A DNA stretch of 64,000 nt, taken from NCBI GenBank assembly GCA_045222295.1, contig JBGUXP010000006.1, forward strand, positions 1-64,000. Reading direction: 5' to 3'. Below the pieces are notes generated by a model. It saw only the letters and a list, made by a program, of their open reading frames with translations. It was not told the DNA's origin and made no database searches. This document shows, piece after piece, positions 53,001 to 60,727 of the stretch (its first letter is position 1; the number at the start of each line of letters is the position of its first letter). Position numbers and translations under genes: made by a program. The DNA is from Colimorpha sp045222295. Lineage in GTDB: Bacteria > Bacteroidota > Bacteroidia > Bacteroidales > P3.

Positions 53001-56000
53001 AGAATAATCGTCACGCTCGGTATCGCTGCCCCACTTGGCTACAGGCGCCCAAGTAGTACCACCATCAACAGTGGCCAGAACGATGAGACGGTCATCCTCA
53101 AGACCGGTACCGGTTTCGGGAGCATTAGCGTTGTTGAATGCAGTAAGCATATAGTCGAACGACAAATCGGCAGTCTCGCTGAGGTTTATTTCAGGAGTAA
53201 CAATCCAGTACTTACAATTGGCACCATACAAGTTGACTTTAATATGGGAGGAACCGTCGAAAGCGGTGGTCGAGCGTGTCCATCCACTAGTGGTGGAGGT
53301 CAGCGTGGCGCTCTGAGTAGAATCAATATAAATGCCACTATATCTGTTCCAGCAGGAAGAGAGATCCGAGATATTGGTAATGTTGTCGAAGTTCATCTCC
53401 CACGGCAGAGGCATAGGAGCACACGACGTAGCAAAACTCTGAGTGCGGGCGGCGGTGGGATTGCCCCAGCAGATGCTACGGACATCAACGGTGTAGTTAG
53501 TGCTGGGCGTGAGGCTGGTGAGTGTATAGGTGGTGGCACCAGAGACGGTGGCACTGTCGGTGTTGGCACCGTCGCTCCAGCGAACGATGTAGGAACCTGC
53601 CTCGCTGGGGTCGGTCCAGGTAATGGTAGCACCGTATGCCGACACATCCGACACTGCGACGGTGGCAGGGCGATTGCAGCTACTGATGGTGTCGACCACA
53701 AGGCTGTCGATATAGCTTGTAATAGCGGTGGTACCAGTGCTGGTCTGCATAATAGTAATGCGGTTGCCCGTGCCTGTATAGCCACTGAGCTCTACCTCGA
53801 ATTCGTTCCAGCCTATCTCCGAAGGAGTCAATGTCGCCAAGCGAGTGAAGGTGGTGGTATCGGCCACAGTGTTGCTGACTCCGACAGCCACTTTCACCTT
53901 ATTAATATTGTACGTAGTACCACCATATTTATAGAAGAATCTCACCTTCAACGTATTCAGGTTGACCTCAAACTCGGGCAGGTAGGCAACTGAGTATTCT
54001 TTTATGTCATTGGACGTGCCTTTGGAGTACATTTTGAGCGACTTGAAGCCATTGAGAGCATTGGCCGAACCGGTGGCGCAATAGGGGTAGTTGTTTGTCA
54101 CCAAGTTGTTGGACGAGTTCATGTACAGACGATTCCAGCAGCGGTTCATACCTGCCGTCTGAGTGGCTGTCCAATCCTCGAAATTCTCAACAAAAGGAAG
54201 TGTGGCCACAGGTCCACAGAGGGTACTGGACTGGATGGTATGAGGCAGCGTGAGTGTGCCATCATCGCAGATGGAGACCACCTGAAGCTGATAGTCGGTA
54301 GAGGGTGTCAAGCCAGCGATAGTAGTGACGGTATCGTAGAAGTCAGCGCTGTCGACGACACCCTCATTGGTAATGTAGTAGCGGTAGTGGTTCACCGTGG
54401 TAGGATCGGCGACATGGAGGGTGAATCCGTTGGTGCCGATGTTGTTCACGCTGATACCTTGGGCACGGACACAGGCGGGCATATTATGCACATCGATATC
54501 ATCGATATACCACGACTTGGCAGAGCCGCTAGTGGGGAGATAGCGAATGGCAATGCGGGCATCGACAGGGGCATCAACGAAGATGCTGGTGCACAGGTCA
54601 TAGCCATTGGTAAACTGAGCACAAGGATAGTTGGTCACTGCGACAAAGGTGCTGCTGTCGGTGGCATCGGTCACATAACCTATCTGAAGAACACCGCCAA
54701 AGGATCCTGTCTCAGATGGGCGGGCCATAAGGCTCATCTCGAGGGTATTGATATCCTGGTCGAACTCGGGGAGCACCACAATATCGCGCGAGTCGCTGTA
54801 GTTGCCGTAGATACGCATGGTGTAGCCATCCTGACCGTAGCCGTAGGAAGACCCCTGCGACGGGGGGAAGAGCTCCAGACGGTCAAGACTGCGGCCCTTG
54901 AGGAATCCCCAGCAGGGCAACGTGCTGTCAGCTACAGCATAGCCGTAACCGTTGGCCACATCGATAAACTGGCTGAAATCCTCATGATAAGGAATGGCGA
55001 TAGCACCACAAGAGGTACGGAAGGCATTCTCCGTAACTCCCGTGGTGGTATCGGAGCAGAGGGTCTTCACGCTAACTACATAACGTGTATTGGGCAGCAG
55101 GTTGTTGAGCGTATAACTGTCAGAGTAAATTTCCACACTGTCCTCAGCGGCATATATCATATAATGATTTGCGTTGAGGGGGTCGGTAATGGTGATATCG
55201 GCCGACGAGGCGGTGATATTGGAAATCAGCACCTGCGAGGGCTTCACACAAGAAGGCAGCTCGTCGACAGTCACATTGTCGAGATAAGCGGGACCGTTGT
55301 CATTGCTACGAAGAGCCAGACGCCCAGACGTAATGCCTGCGAAGGTCACCTCGAAATGATTCCAACCACTGCCAGTGGGAAGGCAGGTGGCAACAGGAGT
55401 AAACGAGCTGTCACTCATATCGATAACACCAGCCTCAAAACCATGGCCATAGGAGGAGAGCACGTCGAACTGGAGGCGCAACTGGTCGGGAGTGTCCTCG
55501 AACGGAGGAAGTATCAAAAGGGTCGGACTTACAGGGCGACTGCTCACATAGAGGCACTGGCCACCGGCAGGATTGACCGACGAGGAGGAGTTGATATAGG
55601 GATCCGAAGTGCTGTAGGGATTAATGAGGTCCCAGCAAAAGACATGGTTCGAAAAGAAGGCAGACGAAGTGGAATAGGAGGAGCCCGTACCCGACTGAAA
55701 ATCCTCCATCCATGGCAAAACGTCGTGGGCAATGGTGACACAAGGGGTGCGGAAAGTGGCATTGCGCGATGCGGTCTGCGTACCATCAGAACAATTGGAA
55801 AAGACCTGTACCGTATAGCCAGTATTAGCGGTGAGTGTGGAGTAGGAGATGGTCTGTGTGTAGATTACATTGCTGTCCACCAGCGAGTCGCCGGCGTAAA
55901 GTTTTACTGTGTAGTTGTTCACATAGGTAGTGTCGATGATATTCACCGTGGCCGTGGTGGCCGTGAGCCCCGTCACATTGACAGCCTGTGCCTTGAGGCA

Positions 56001-56486
56001 TGAGAAGGCTGCGTTGGGGTCAGAGGCGTAGATAATGTTGTTGACGGTAGAGAAGTTGTAGTTGCTGCAGGTCGACTCCGAGATGCGGAGCCAGGTGCCG
56101 TTGACGAGGTTGGTGGAGCCATACGCTCCCCCATAGCTGTTACAGTTCCACATCATCGAAGGTGTCAGGCTAACGCCTGCGTCGGGGTCGATGTAGGAAA
56201 CAGAACCCAGGTATGAACCCGAGACAGTGTAGGTGAAGTGCTCGTCGTAGGTTGCAATGGTGTCCAACGCATCGAGCAGCGTGATGGTGCCGTTCCAATG
56301 CACACCCCACACCACGACGGTGGGCGTGTAGGAGGCTGTGGCATCGTCCCATCCAATGGCCACAAGAGTACTGTTGGTACCTGTACCCGCCCAGAAAGCC
56401 ACATCTGACTCACTGACGGTCACTTGTGCTTTAACTCCTGTCATCAGAAGCAACCCAAGTGCAATTGTTAATAGTCTTTTTACCAT
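50052..56486 (-). CDS. Cobalamin-riboswitch-controlled giant T9SS surface protein, 2144 aa
   Basis: A signal peptide (1-20, MTGVKAQ end) is followed by mixed domains. An uncharacterised domain here called A occurs three times: residues about 25-158, 1451-1585 and 1604-1760. Each starts with an ILFWVGQGSD/DVAFWAGTGTN-like strand and continues with a VNWAD...AWGYRFD-like pair and a Y(I/L)DP/(A)VDPRF segment. Fibronectin III and cleaved-adhesin-like domains alternate over about 160-1430. Residues about 1763-1985 contain AVFENGF and FVEVSTDGESFVRFP, and an InlB-B-repeat-like unit follows near 1998-2065 (GYHFVGWND). The T9SS sorting domain is 2066-2144 (LWPNPTTDFVNVSV, SRIVKR). A cobalamin riboswitch lies in the 5' leader, so expression should fall when B12 is plentiful. 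A role in corrinoid capture at the surface is inferred from that control, not seen in a motif. Confidence 0.88.
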   Translation of the reverse strand: MVKRLLTIALGLLLMTGVKAQVTVSESDVAFWAGTGTNSTLVAIGWDDATASYTPTVVVWGVHWNGTITLLDALDTIATYDEHFTYTVSGSYLGSVSYIDPDAGVSLTPSMMWNCNSYGGAYGSTNLVNGTWLRISESTCSNYNFSTVNNIIYASDPNAAFSCLKAQAVNVTGLTATTATVNIIDTTYVNNYTVKLYAGDSLVDSNVIYTQTISYSTLTANTGYTVQVFSNCSDGTQTASRNATFRTPCVTIAHDVLPWMEDFQSGTGSSYSTSSAFFSNHVFCWDLINPYSTSDPYINSSSSVNPAGGQCLYVSSRPVSPTLLILPPFEDTPDQLRLQFDVLSSYGHGFEAGVIDMSDSSFTPVATCLPTGSGWNHFEVTFAGITSGRLALRSNDNGPAYLDNVTVDELPSCVKPSQVLISNITASSADITITDPLNANHYMIYAAEDSVEIYSDSYTLNNLLPNTRYVVSVKTLCSDTTTGVTENAFRTSCGAIAIPYHEDFSQFIDVANGYGYAVADSTLPCWGFLKGRSLDRLELFPPSQGSSYGYGQDGYTMRIYGNYSDSRDIVVLPEFDQDINTLEMSLMARPSETGSFGGVLQIGYVTDATDSSTFVAVTNYPCAQFTNGYDLCTSIFVDAPVDARIAIRYLPTSGSAKSWYIDDIDVHNMPACVRAQGISVNNIGTNGFTLHVADPTTVNHYRYYITNEGVVDSADFYDTVTTIAGLTPSTDYQLQVVSICDDGTLTLPHTIQSSTLCGPVATLPFVENFEDWTATQTAGMNRCWNRLYMNSSNNLVTNNYPYCATGSANALNGFKSLKMYSKGTSNDIKEYSVAYLPEFEVNLNTLKVRFFYKYGGTTYNINKVKVAVGVSNTVADTTTFTRLATLTPSEIGWNEFEVELSGYTGTGNRITIMQTSTGTTAITSYIDSLVVDTISSCNRPATVAVSDVSAYGATITWTDPSEAGSYIVRWSDGANTDSATVSGATTYTLTSLTPSTNYTVDVRSICWGNPTAARTQSFATSCAPMPLPWEMNFDNITNISDLSSCWNRYSGIYIDSTQSATLTSTTSGWTRSTTAFDGSSHIKVNLYGANCKYWIVTPEINLSETADLSFDYMLTAFNNANAPETGTGLEDDRLIVLATVDGGTTWAPVAKWGSDTERDDYSLAAVTNTVAHATVSLANFTGQTVRLAFYGESTVSGTDNDFRIDNLSVHAAASTPDTTPVTPLVLCNTIHTLPYTETFSGYTTDESMRVYYASAPQPECWTVLGNGRFTANYDTTATASIYFGGIGYATSINNYGCMEVGNPYNALIVCQNYDGTYQNAINNMHNYGTKRYAVLPAFDYPLSQTVLTFNHRTTLHSGAELRVGYIVNDTSDFVALDIIPADYRITHNDTIRFMQYAGIPADARLTLLWMSTDTAHTGDYPSNYYCGIDNIVVALDTTPDVPEPPVPVDSLTNADILFWVGQGSDSAIVIINWVDENSTPTTYAWGIAFDDDEGVVASEVFDSLSAYDPRFYHSFSRYLGTIYNLSMVRFVDDNDSLYTITVGMNNYNCVKLDGVSIEGSDFGDEWINPGSLIEVSTDCYFNYGTVIPVNPPATAPTVPEDATIAANDILFWVGHGSNKVVMAVNWADTALAWGYRFDSVSVTVQQVMNAIAAVDPRFSYTGTAYITDINYIDTAAGMTDTLGITPGNYWWSLLNHVGGWGLGDVLHNGDFYKWGDLSVAVVTDSTDMGNYMDYTYVWPYAIYPVTVPDTTNTHGPDPIVPQPGSFCGAVGTEGCNAIAADSSAFVAWATGVSVTRGPRNITNPDGPRAATGTESNAIGMATMNNVYDVVSLGDGGSALVTFARPIRNGEGPDFAVFENGFSDGSLELAFVEVSTDGESFVRFPATCLTQTETQLGNAGQTDPTNINNLAGKFRIGYGTPFDLEELRDSTGINIDSIVYVRVVDVVGSINPQYGTYDAYGHIINDPWPTPFEAGGFDLTGVGVIHELTDDTIIPQPVYYTVTLSANDSTWGSVSGAGTYVEGSIVEIKAIANDGYHFVGWNDNVSDSVRTIVVTADTSLVAIFAENTGIDDVTVVMENLWPNPTTDFVNVSVSHAVEAVLYDLTGRRMASFNLQEGLNTLDLTRFNAGVYMLRAEGAVSRIVKR

Positions 56487-56599
56487 TTTTTTGATACTTT
56501 AAAATTGTTAATACCTTTATTTCCAATCTAGTATCGGCAAAACTGACGAGGGGAAACTAAGAAACGCACACAAGAGAAAACTGCATGCCGCAAGACAGT

Positions 56600-56820
56600 G
56601 CAGGAGTCTTATGGTCGGGTGACTTCTCCTCGAAAGCGATACCGATTTTCAATGATTTGGCAGGTCTTCTGGCTTGCCCGTCTGGTCCTGTCTTCCCATG
56701 CAATTATAGCACCGCACAGTGACGTAACAAATTGGACCTCAACTCTCGAGCTTACAGCAGCGGGACTGCGCCGGACTCTCACCGGCTTCCCTCTTGGCTC
56801 CCTCTTCGGGCGACCAAATC
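56600..56820 (-). ncRNA. Cobalamin (AdoCbl-type) riboswitch
   Basis: On the minus strand the conserved core GGGAAGCCGGTGAGAGTCCG (then gcgcagtcccg; plus 56761-56791) matches the B12 riboswitch GGGAA-n-GGTG-n-GTCCCGC pattern. CTGCTGTAAG (plus 56751-56760) follows. The B12 box AGCCAGAAGACCTGCC is at plus 56659-56674. It sits in a leader of about 330 nt between the -7 box at 56826-56833 and the ATG at 56486 of the T9SS giant gene. A small hairpin with CTGCA/TGCAG arms (56581-56603) lies at the downstream edge and may belong to the expression platform. Outer edges are approximate. The remainder of the divergent gap, 56834-56947, is AT-rich with nothing else recognised. Confidence 0.93.
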
Positions 56821-56825
56821 GGCGG

Positions 56826-56833
56826 CAAAAATA
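56826..56833 (-). promoter_or_regulatory. -7 element of riboswitch transcript
   Basis: TATTTTTG on the minus strand lies directly upstream of the riboswitch, so the whole aptamer would be transcribed. A -33 box is not clear in the T-rich upstream sequence. Confidence 0.6.
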
Positions 56834-56947
56834 CAAAAAAAAAATTATTCGATAAAAAAATATGGATATATTGCTGTGAAAACTACGTCTCAGTTAGATA
56901 TAACACAATATTCTGTCACCCTTAACGTTTATATCGTGACTTCAATA

Positions 56948-58444
56948 ATGAATAACTCGCACACATACATTGCCATCGACCTCAAGTCGTTCTACGCCTC
57001 TGTGGAGTGCGTGGAGCGAGGACTTGACCCTCTGACTACCAACCTGGTGGTGGCCGATGCCAGCCGCACGGAGAAGACCATCTGCCTGGCGGTGACACCC
57101 TCACTGAAGCAATACGGCCTCTCAGGCCGTTCGCGCCTCTTCGAGGTGGTGCAGCGGGTGCGACAGATCAACGAACAGCGCCGGCGCAGCGTCCCCGGAA
57201 GACACCTGCAGGGCGAGTCGTCCGACGACAACGAGCTGAAAGCCAATCCCACACTGGCCGTCACCTACCATGTGGCACCGCCCCGTATGGCCTACTACAT
57301 CGACTACAGCGCTAGAATATTCAACATCTATATGAAATATGTGGCACCCGAAGACATACATGTCTACTCGGTCGACGAGGTGTTCATCGATGCCACCAAC
57401 TACTTGAAACTATATAAGATAACTTCCCACGAGCTGGCACGCCGCATGATAGGTCACGTGCTGCGCGAGACGGGAATCACCGCCACCGCCGGCATCGGAC
57501 CCAACCTCTACCTCTGCAAGGTGGCTATGGACATCGTGGCCAAGCACATACCGCCCGACAAGGACGGCGTGCGCATCGCCGAACTCGACGAGATGAGCTA
57601 CCGCCGTCAACTGTGGGGCCACCGCCCCCTCACCGACTTCTGGCGCGTGGGACGCGGCATCGCCCACAAGCTCGAGGCCTGCGGCATGCAGACCATGGGC
57701 GACGTGGCACGTTGCTCGCTCGAGAAAGAGGAGATGCTCTATAAACTCTTCGGGGTCAACGCCGAACTGCTCATCGACCATGCCTGGGGATGGGAGCCCT
57801 GCACCATCGCCGCCATCAAGGCCTACCGTCCCAAAAACAACTCCTTCAGCTCGGGACAGGTGCTCTCGGAATCTTACCCCTTTGATAAAGCACGCATCGT
57901 GATGCGCGAGATGGCCGACGCCATGGCCCTCAAACTGGTGAGCCTCCGCATGGTGGCGCATCAGGTGGGCATCTTCGTCAACTACGACTCAGCGAACTTG
58001 AAACAAGGGACTTACGGAGGCGACGTGGTCAGCGACTACTACGGCCGACCGGCTCCCAAGCCTGCCCACGGCGGAGCACTCCTCCCCCACCCCACCTCGT
58101 CGGCACGCATCATCACAGAGACAGCCATGAGCCTCTTCGACCAAGCGGTGAACCCAAAGTTACTGGTACGGAGACTGACTATCACTGTGAACCAAGTGGT
58201 TGACGAAGAGACGGTAGCCGGCAGCACCCCTGCCGAACAACTCGACATGTTCACCGACTACGAGCAGCTGGCGCGCCAACGCGCGGCCGAGCAGGCATCC
58301 CTCGACAAAGAGCGCCGTATGCAGGAGGCCGTGCTATCTATCAAACGGAAATACAACAAGAACGCCATCCTCCGCGGCATGAACCTCGAGGAAGGGGCCA
58401 CCGCCCGTGACCGCAACAGACAGATAGGAGGGCACAAAGCATGA
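56948..58444 (+). CDS. Y-family DNA polymerase (UmuC/UvrX-like)
   Basis: A 498-residue translesion DNA polymerase. Motifs: YIAIDLKSFYASVECVERG at the start with the first metal Asp, VYSVDEVFIDATNYL with the catalytic S-x-DE, TATAGIGPNLYLCKVAMDIVAK, and DFWRVGRGIAHKLEACGM (helix-hairpin-helix). The C-terminal little-finger region includes NNSFSSGQVLSESYPFDKARIV. The ATG at 56948 was chosen because the longer frame upstream overlaps the riboswitch on the other strand. The gene ends with an ATGA overlap with a YolD-like gene, as in UvrX-YolD pairs of Firmicutes. I infer a DNA-damage tolerance role; no LexA box was identified. Confidence 0.9.
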   Translation: MNNSHTYIAIDLKSFYASVECVERGLDPLTTNLVVADASRTEKTICLAVTPSLKQYGLSGRSRLFEVVQRVRQINEQRRRSVPGRHLQGESSDDNELKANPTLAVTYHVAPPRMAYYIDYSARIFNIYMKYVAPEDIHVYSVDEVFIDATNYLKLYKITSHELARRMIGHVLRETGITATAGIGPNLYLCKVAMDIVAKHIPPDKDGVRIAELDEMSYRRQLWGHRPLTDFWRVGRGIAHKLEACGMQTMGDVARCSLEKEEMLYKLFGVNAELLIDHAWGWEPCTIAAIKAYRPKNNSFSSGQVLSESYPFDKARIVMREMADAMALKLVSLRMVAHQVGIFVNYDSANLKQGTYGGDVVSDYYGRPAPKPAHGGALLPHPTSSARIITETAMSLFDQAVNPKLLVRRLTITVNQVVDEETVAGSTPAEQLDMFTDYEQLARQRAAEQASLDKERRMQEAVLSIKRKYNKNAILRGMNLEEGATARDRNRQIGGHKA

Positions 58445-58662
58445 ACACTGACTATGAAGATATTATCAACCTGCCGCATCATGTGTCGACCCACTACCCG
58501 CACATGAGCATGGAAGGCCGTGCCTGCCAGTTCGCCCCCTTCGCTGCCCTTACAGGCCTCGAGGCCGCCATCCGCCGTGTGGCACAACACCCCGACGAAC
58601 AGGTCTACTTCGACGATGAAATGTTACAAAGCCTTTACCATGAACCCCTTGACGAAAAATAA
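58441..58662 (+). CDS. YolD-like protein
   Basis: A 73-residue protein matching YolD-like partners of Y-family polymerases. It has DYEDIINLPHHVSTHYPHMS, MEGRACQFAPFAALTGLEAAI and a short acidic tail. It overlaps the polymerase gene by 4 nt (ATGA) and the following dus gene by 23 nt, so it is surely co-translated with the polymerase. YolD proteins are thought to act with the polymerase as UmuD-like partners. Confidence 0.88.
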   Translation: MNTDYEDIINLPHHVSTHYPHMSMEGRACQFAPFAALTGLEAAIRRVAQHPDEQVYFDDEMLQSLYHEPLDEK

Positions 58663-59632
58663 AGAGTGTATTGTTGGCCTCTCGCCCATGGACGACATCA
58701 CCGACCTCCCTTTCCGCGAACTCTGCAAAGAGTTCGGGGCCAACCTGCTCATCACCGAATTCATCGCCTCCGAAGCCCTCAACCGCGACGCGGAGAAAAG
58801 CCTCCGCAAGATGCGTTTCACCCCCGAACAGCAACCCATTGGCATACAGATATTTGGTGCCGAAGAAGAGGAACTGCTGCGCTGCCTCGAGGTAGTGGAG
58901 CAGGCCGAGCCCGACTTCATTGACATCAATTGGGGTTGCCCCGTACGTAAGGTGGCAGGCAAAGGCGCCGGTTCGGGCATCCTGCAGGATATCCCTAAGA
59001 TGCTTAGAATCACCGACAATATGGTCAGACACGCCCACCTGCCGGTAACCGTGAAGACCCGCTTGGGATATAGCGCTGATTCCATGATGATAACGGATTT
59101 CGCCGAAGCCCTGCAGGACACCGGTATCGCCGCCCTCAGCATCCACGGACGCACTAAGACTCAGATGTATAGCGGATCCGCTGACTGGACCCTCATCGGC
59201 GAGGTGAAGAACAATCCCCGCATGCACATCCCCATCTTCGGCAACGGCGACATCGTCACTGCGGCGCAAGCCGTTGAAAGTAAGAACCGTTACGGTGTCG
59301 ACGGCATCCTCATCGGCCGTGGAGCCATCGGCAACCCATGGATTTTCGAGCAATGCCAAAGAGCCTTCCATGGAGAGCCGGAACGCGAGATTACCGTCGC
59401 CGAGCGCGTCGATGTCTGCCGCCGCCACCTCCTCGCCGCCGTTGACTTCAAAGGCGAGCGCACCGCCATTTTCGAGATGCGCAAACACTACGGCAACTAC
59501 TTCAAAGGCCTCTTCAACTTCAAACCCTTTCGCCTCGCCCTTGTCAGCACCCCCTCATTGGAAGAGACCCTCACCGTCCTCGACAATATCAAGGAGCACT
59601 ATTCCACCCAAAATCGTAACCAGCAGGCGTGA
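58640..59632 (+). CDS. dus: tRNA-dihydrouridine synthase
   Basis: A 330-residue FMN TIM-barrel enzyme that reduces uridines in tRNA D-loops. Motifs: VGLSPMDDITDLPFRELC (family start), TEFIASEAL, GIQIFGAEEEELLRC, DINWGCPVRKVAGKGAGSG with the catalytic Cys, the VTVKTRLGY strand, SIHGRTKTQMYSG, and GILIGRGAIGNPWIF. The ATG at 58640 gives the normal start; it overlaps the YolD gene by 23 nt. The gene ends 6 nt from the convergent SDR gene. Confidence 0.93.
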   Translation: MNPLTKNKECIVGLSPMDDITDLPFRELCKEFGANLLITEFIASEALNRDAEKSLRKMRFTPEQQPIGIQIFGAEEEELLRCLEVVEQAEPDFIDINWGCPVRKVAGKGAGSGILQDIPKMLRITDNMVRHAHLPVTVKTRLGYSADSMMITDFAEALQDTGIAALSIHGRTKTQMYSGSADWTLIGEVKNNPRMHIPIFGNGDIVTAAQAVESKNRYGVDGILIGRGAIGNPWIFEQCQRAFHGEPEREITVAERVDVCRRHLLAAVDFKGERTAIFEMRKHYGNYFKGLFNFKPFRLALVSTPSLEETLTVLDNIKEHYSTQNRNQQA

Positions 59633-59638
59633 GCGTAG

Positions 59639-60451
59639 TTACAAGGCATGGCCGCCCGATACCTTTATCACCTGGCCTGTAAGCATCCTTGCCTGTTCAC
59701 TTGCCAAAAAGAGAATGGCCTCGGCAATATCCTGCGGTTGAATCAGTTTCCCCATGGGGATAATCGGGACAACAGCTTTCTCCAAGTCCTCATCAATCCA
59801 TCCCGTCTGCGTCGGACCCGGCGCAACACAATTCACCGTGATTCCATATTGCGCCACCTCGAGAGCAATGCTGCGGGTAAGGGCCTCCAAGGTCGCCTTG
59901 CTGGCCCCATAGGTAATCTGACCCGCAAAAACTTGTGCTGCATCGGTGGAAATATTGACAATCCTCCCATAATTAGTGCGGTGCTTGACGAACTCCCTCG
60001 TCATCAGGATGCTTCCTCTGACATTGACCGCAAAAGTATCGTCAATCACGTTTTGGGTGATTTTTTCTATGGTATCCAAACCATCCATATCGCCATCCGC
60101 CGCATTGTTAACCAGGATGTCAACCCTTCCATATCGCTCGATAATCGCCGAAAATATCTCTTTTACAGCTTCCTCGTGGGAAATATCGCCTTCGATAACC
60201 ATATAGTCAACATCCATTCCCCTGAGTTTGCCCTCTACAATATCGGCATTCCCCGCATTTGCCTGGTAATACCTGTCGGCACCATTCCTGTCGGTCTTGT
60301 CCTTGTCAAAAGGTCTGGGCAGTTTCTTGTATACCAAAACCACCTTCGCCCCTTCTCGGGCAAAAGCCAATGCTGTTGTTGCGCCGATGCCCTGCGGGTT
60401 GTTGGCACCCGTAATCAGCGCAACCCTGTCTTTCAATCCGTAATCTTTCAT
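59639..60451 (-). CDS. Short-chain dehydrogenase/reductase (SDR)
   Basis: A 270-residue NAD(P)-dependent oxidoreductase of the classical SDR type. The cofactor motif is ITGANNPQGIG. NAADGD is the NAG-like motif, the catalytic Ser strand is NISTDAAQVF, and YGASKATLEAL holds the catalytic Tyr-x3-Lys. It ends in ILFLASEQARMLTGQVIKVSGG. It resembles 3-oxoacyl-ACP reductase-like SDRs, but the substrate is unknown. The ATG at 60451 gives the normal start; an upstream in-frame extension of 59 residues is not supported because the promoter at 60521-60551 lies inside it. Confidence 0.85.
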   Translation of the reverse strand: MKDYGLKDRVALITGANNPQGIGATTALAFAREGAKVVLVYKKLPRPFDKDKTDRNGADRYYQANAGNADIVEGKLRGMDVDYMVIEGDISHEEAVKEIFSAIIERYGRVDILVNNAADGDMDGLDTIEKITQNVIDDTFAVNVRGSILMTREFVKHRTNYGRIVNISTDAAQVFAGQITYGASKATLEALTRSIALEVAQYGITVNCVAPGPTQTGWIDEDLEKAVVPIIPMGKLIQPQDIAEAILFLASEQARMLTGQVIKVSGGHAL

Positions 60452-60520
60452 CCTATTTTGTCTCCTGTTCTTTTTTGCATCACGACAGCACACGAGGTGT
60501 CGCCAGTCAAATTTATGACG

Positions 60521-60551
60521 CAAAAGTACAAACTTTTTTTGAATCGGCAAA
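60521..60551 (-). promoter_or_regulatory. SDR gene promoter
   Basis: On the minus strand TTTG (plus 60548-60551) is followed after 19 nt by TACTTTTG (plus 60521-60528), a good Bacteroidota consensus match about 70 nt before the SDR ATG. Confidence 0.72.
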
Positions 60552-60690
60552 AACAAAATCCACGGAGCCACCTTTTGCTGCCATACATTCGCCCTCCCCA
60601 TGCATGATGTCCGATAATAATAAAACAAAGAAAACCAATAACCTATAACCCGCCTGTTTTTTTTGATTCTACTATTTGGGAAAAAACAGC

Positions 60691-60698
60691 TATCTTTG
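60691..60698 (+). promoter_or_regulatory. -7 element of the YD-repeat-like protein gene
   Basis: TATCTTTG lies 29 nt before the start codon at 60728. TTTG upstream occurs only at non-standard spacings (12 or 25 nt). Confidence 0.5.
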
Positions 60699-60727
60699 CA
60701 TCGTCAAACAGAAACACTCCAAACGCC

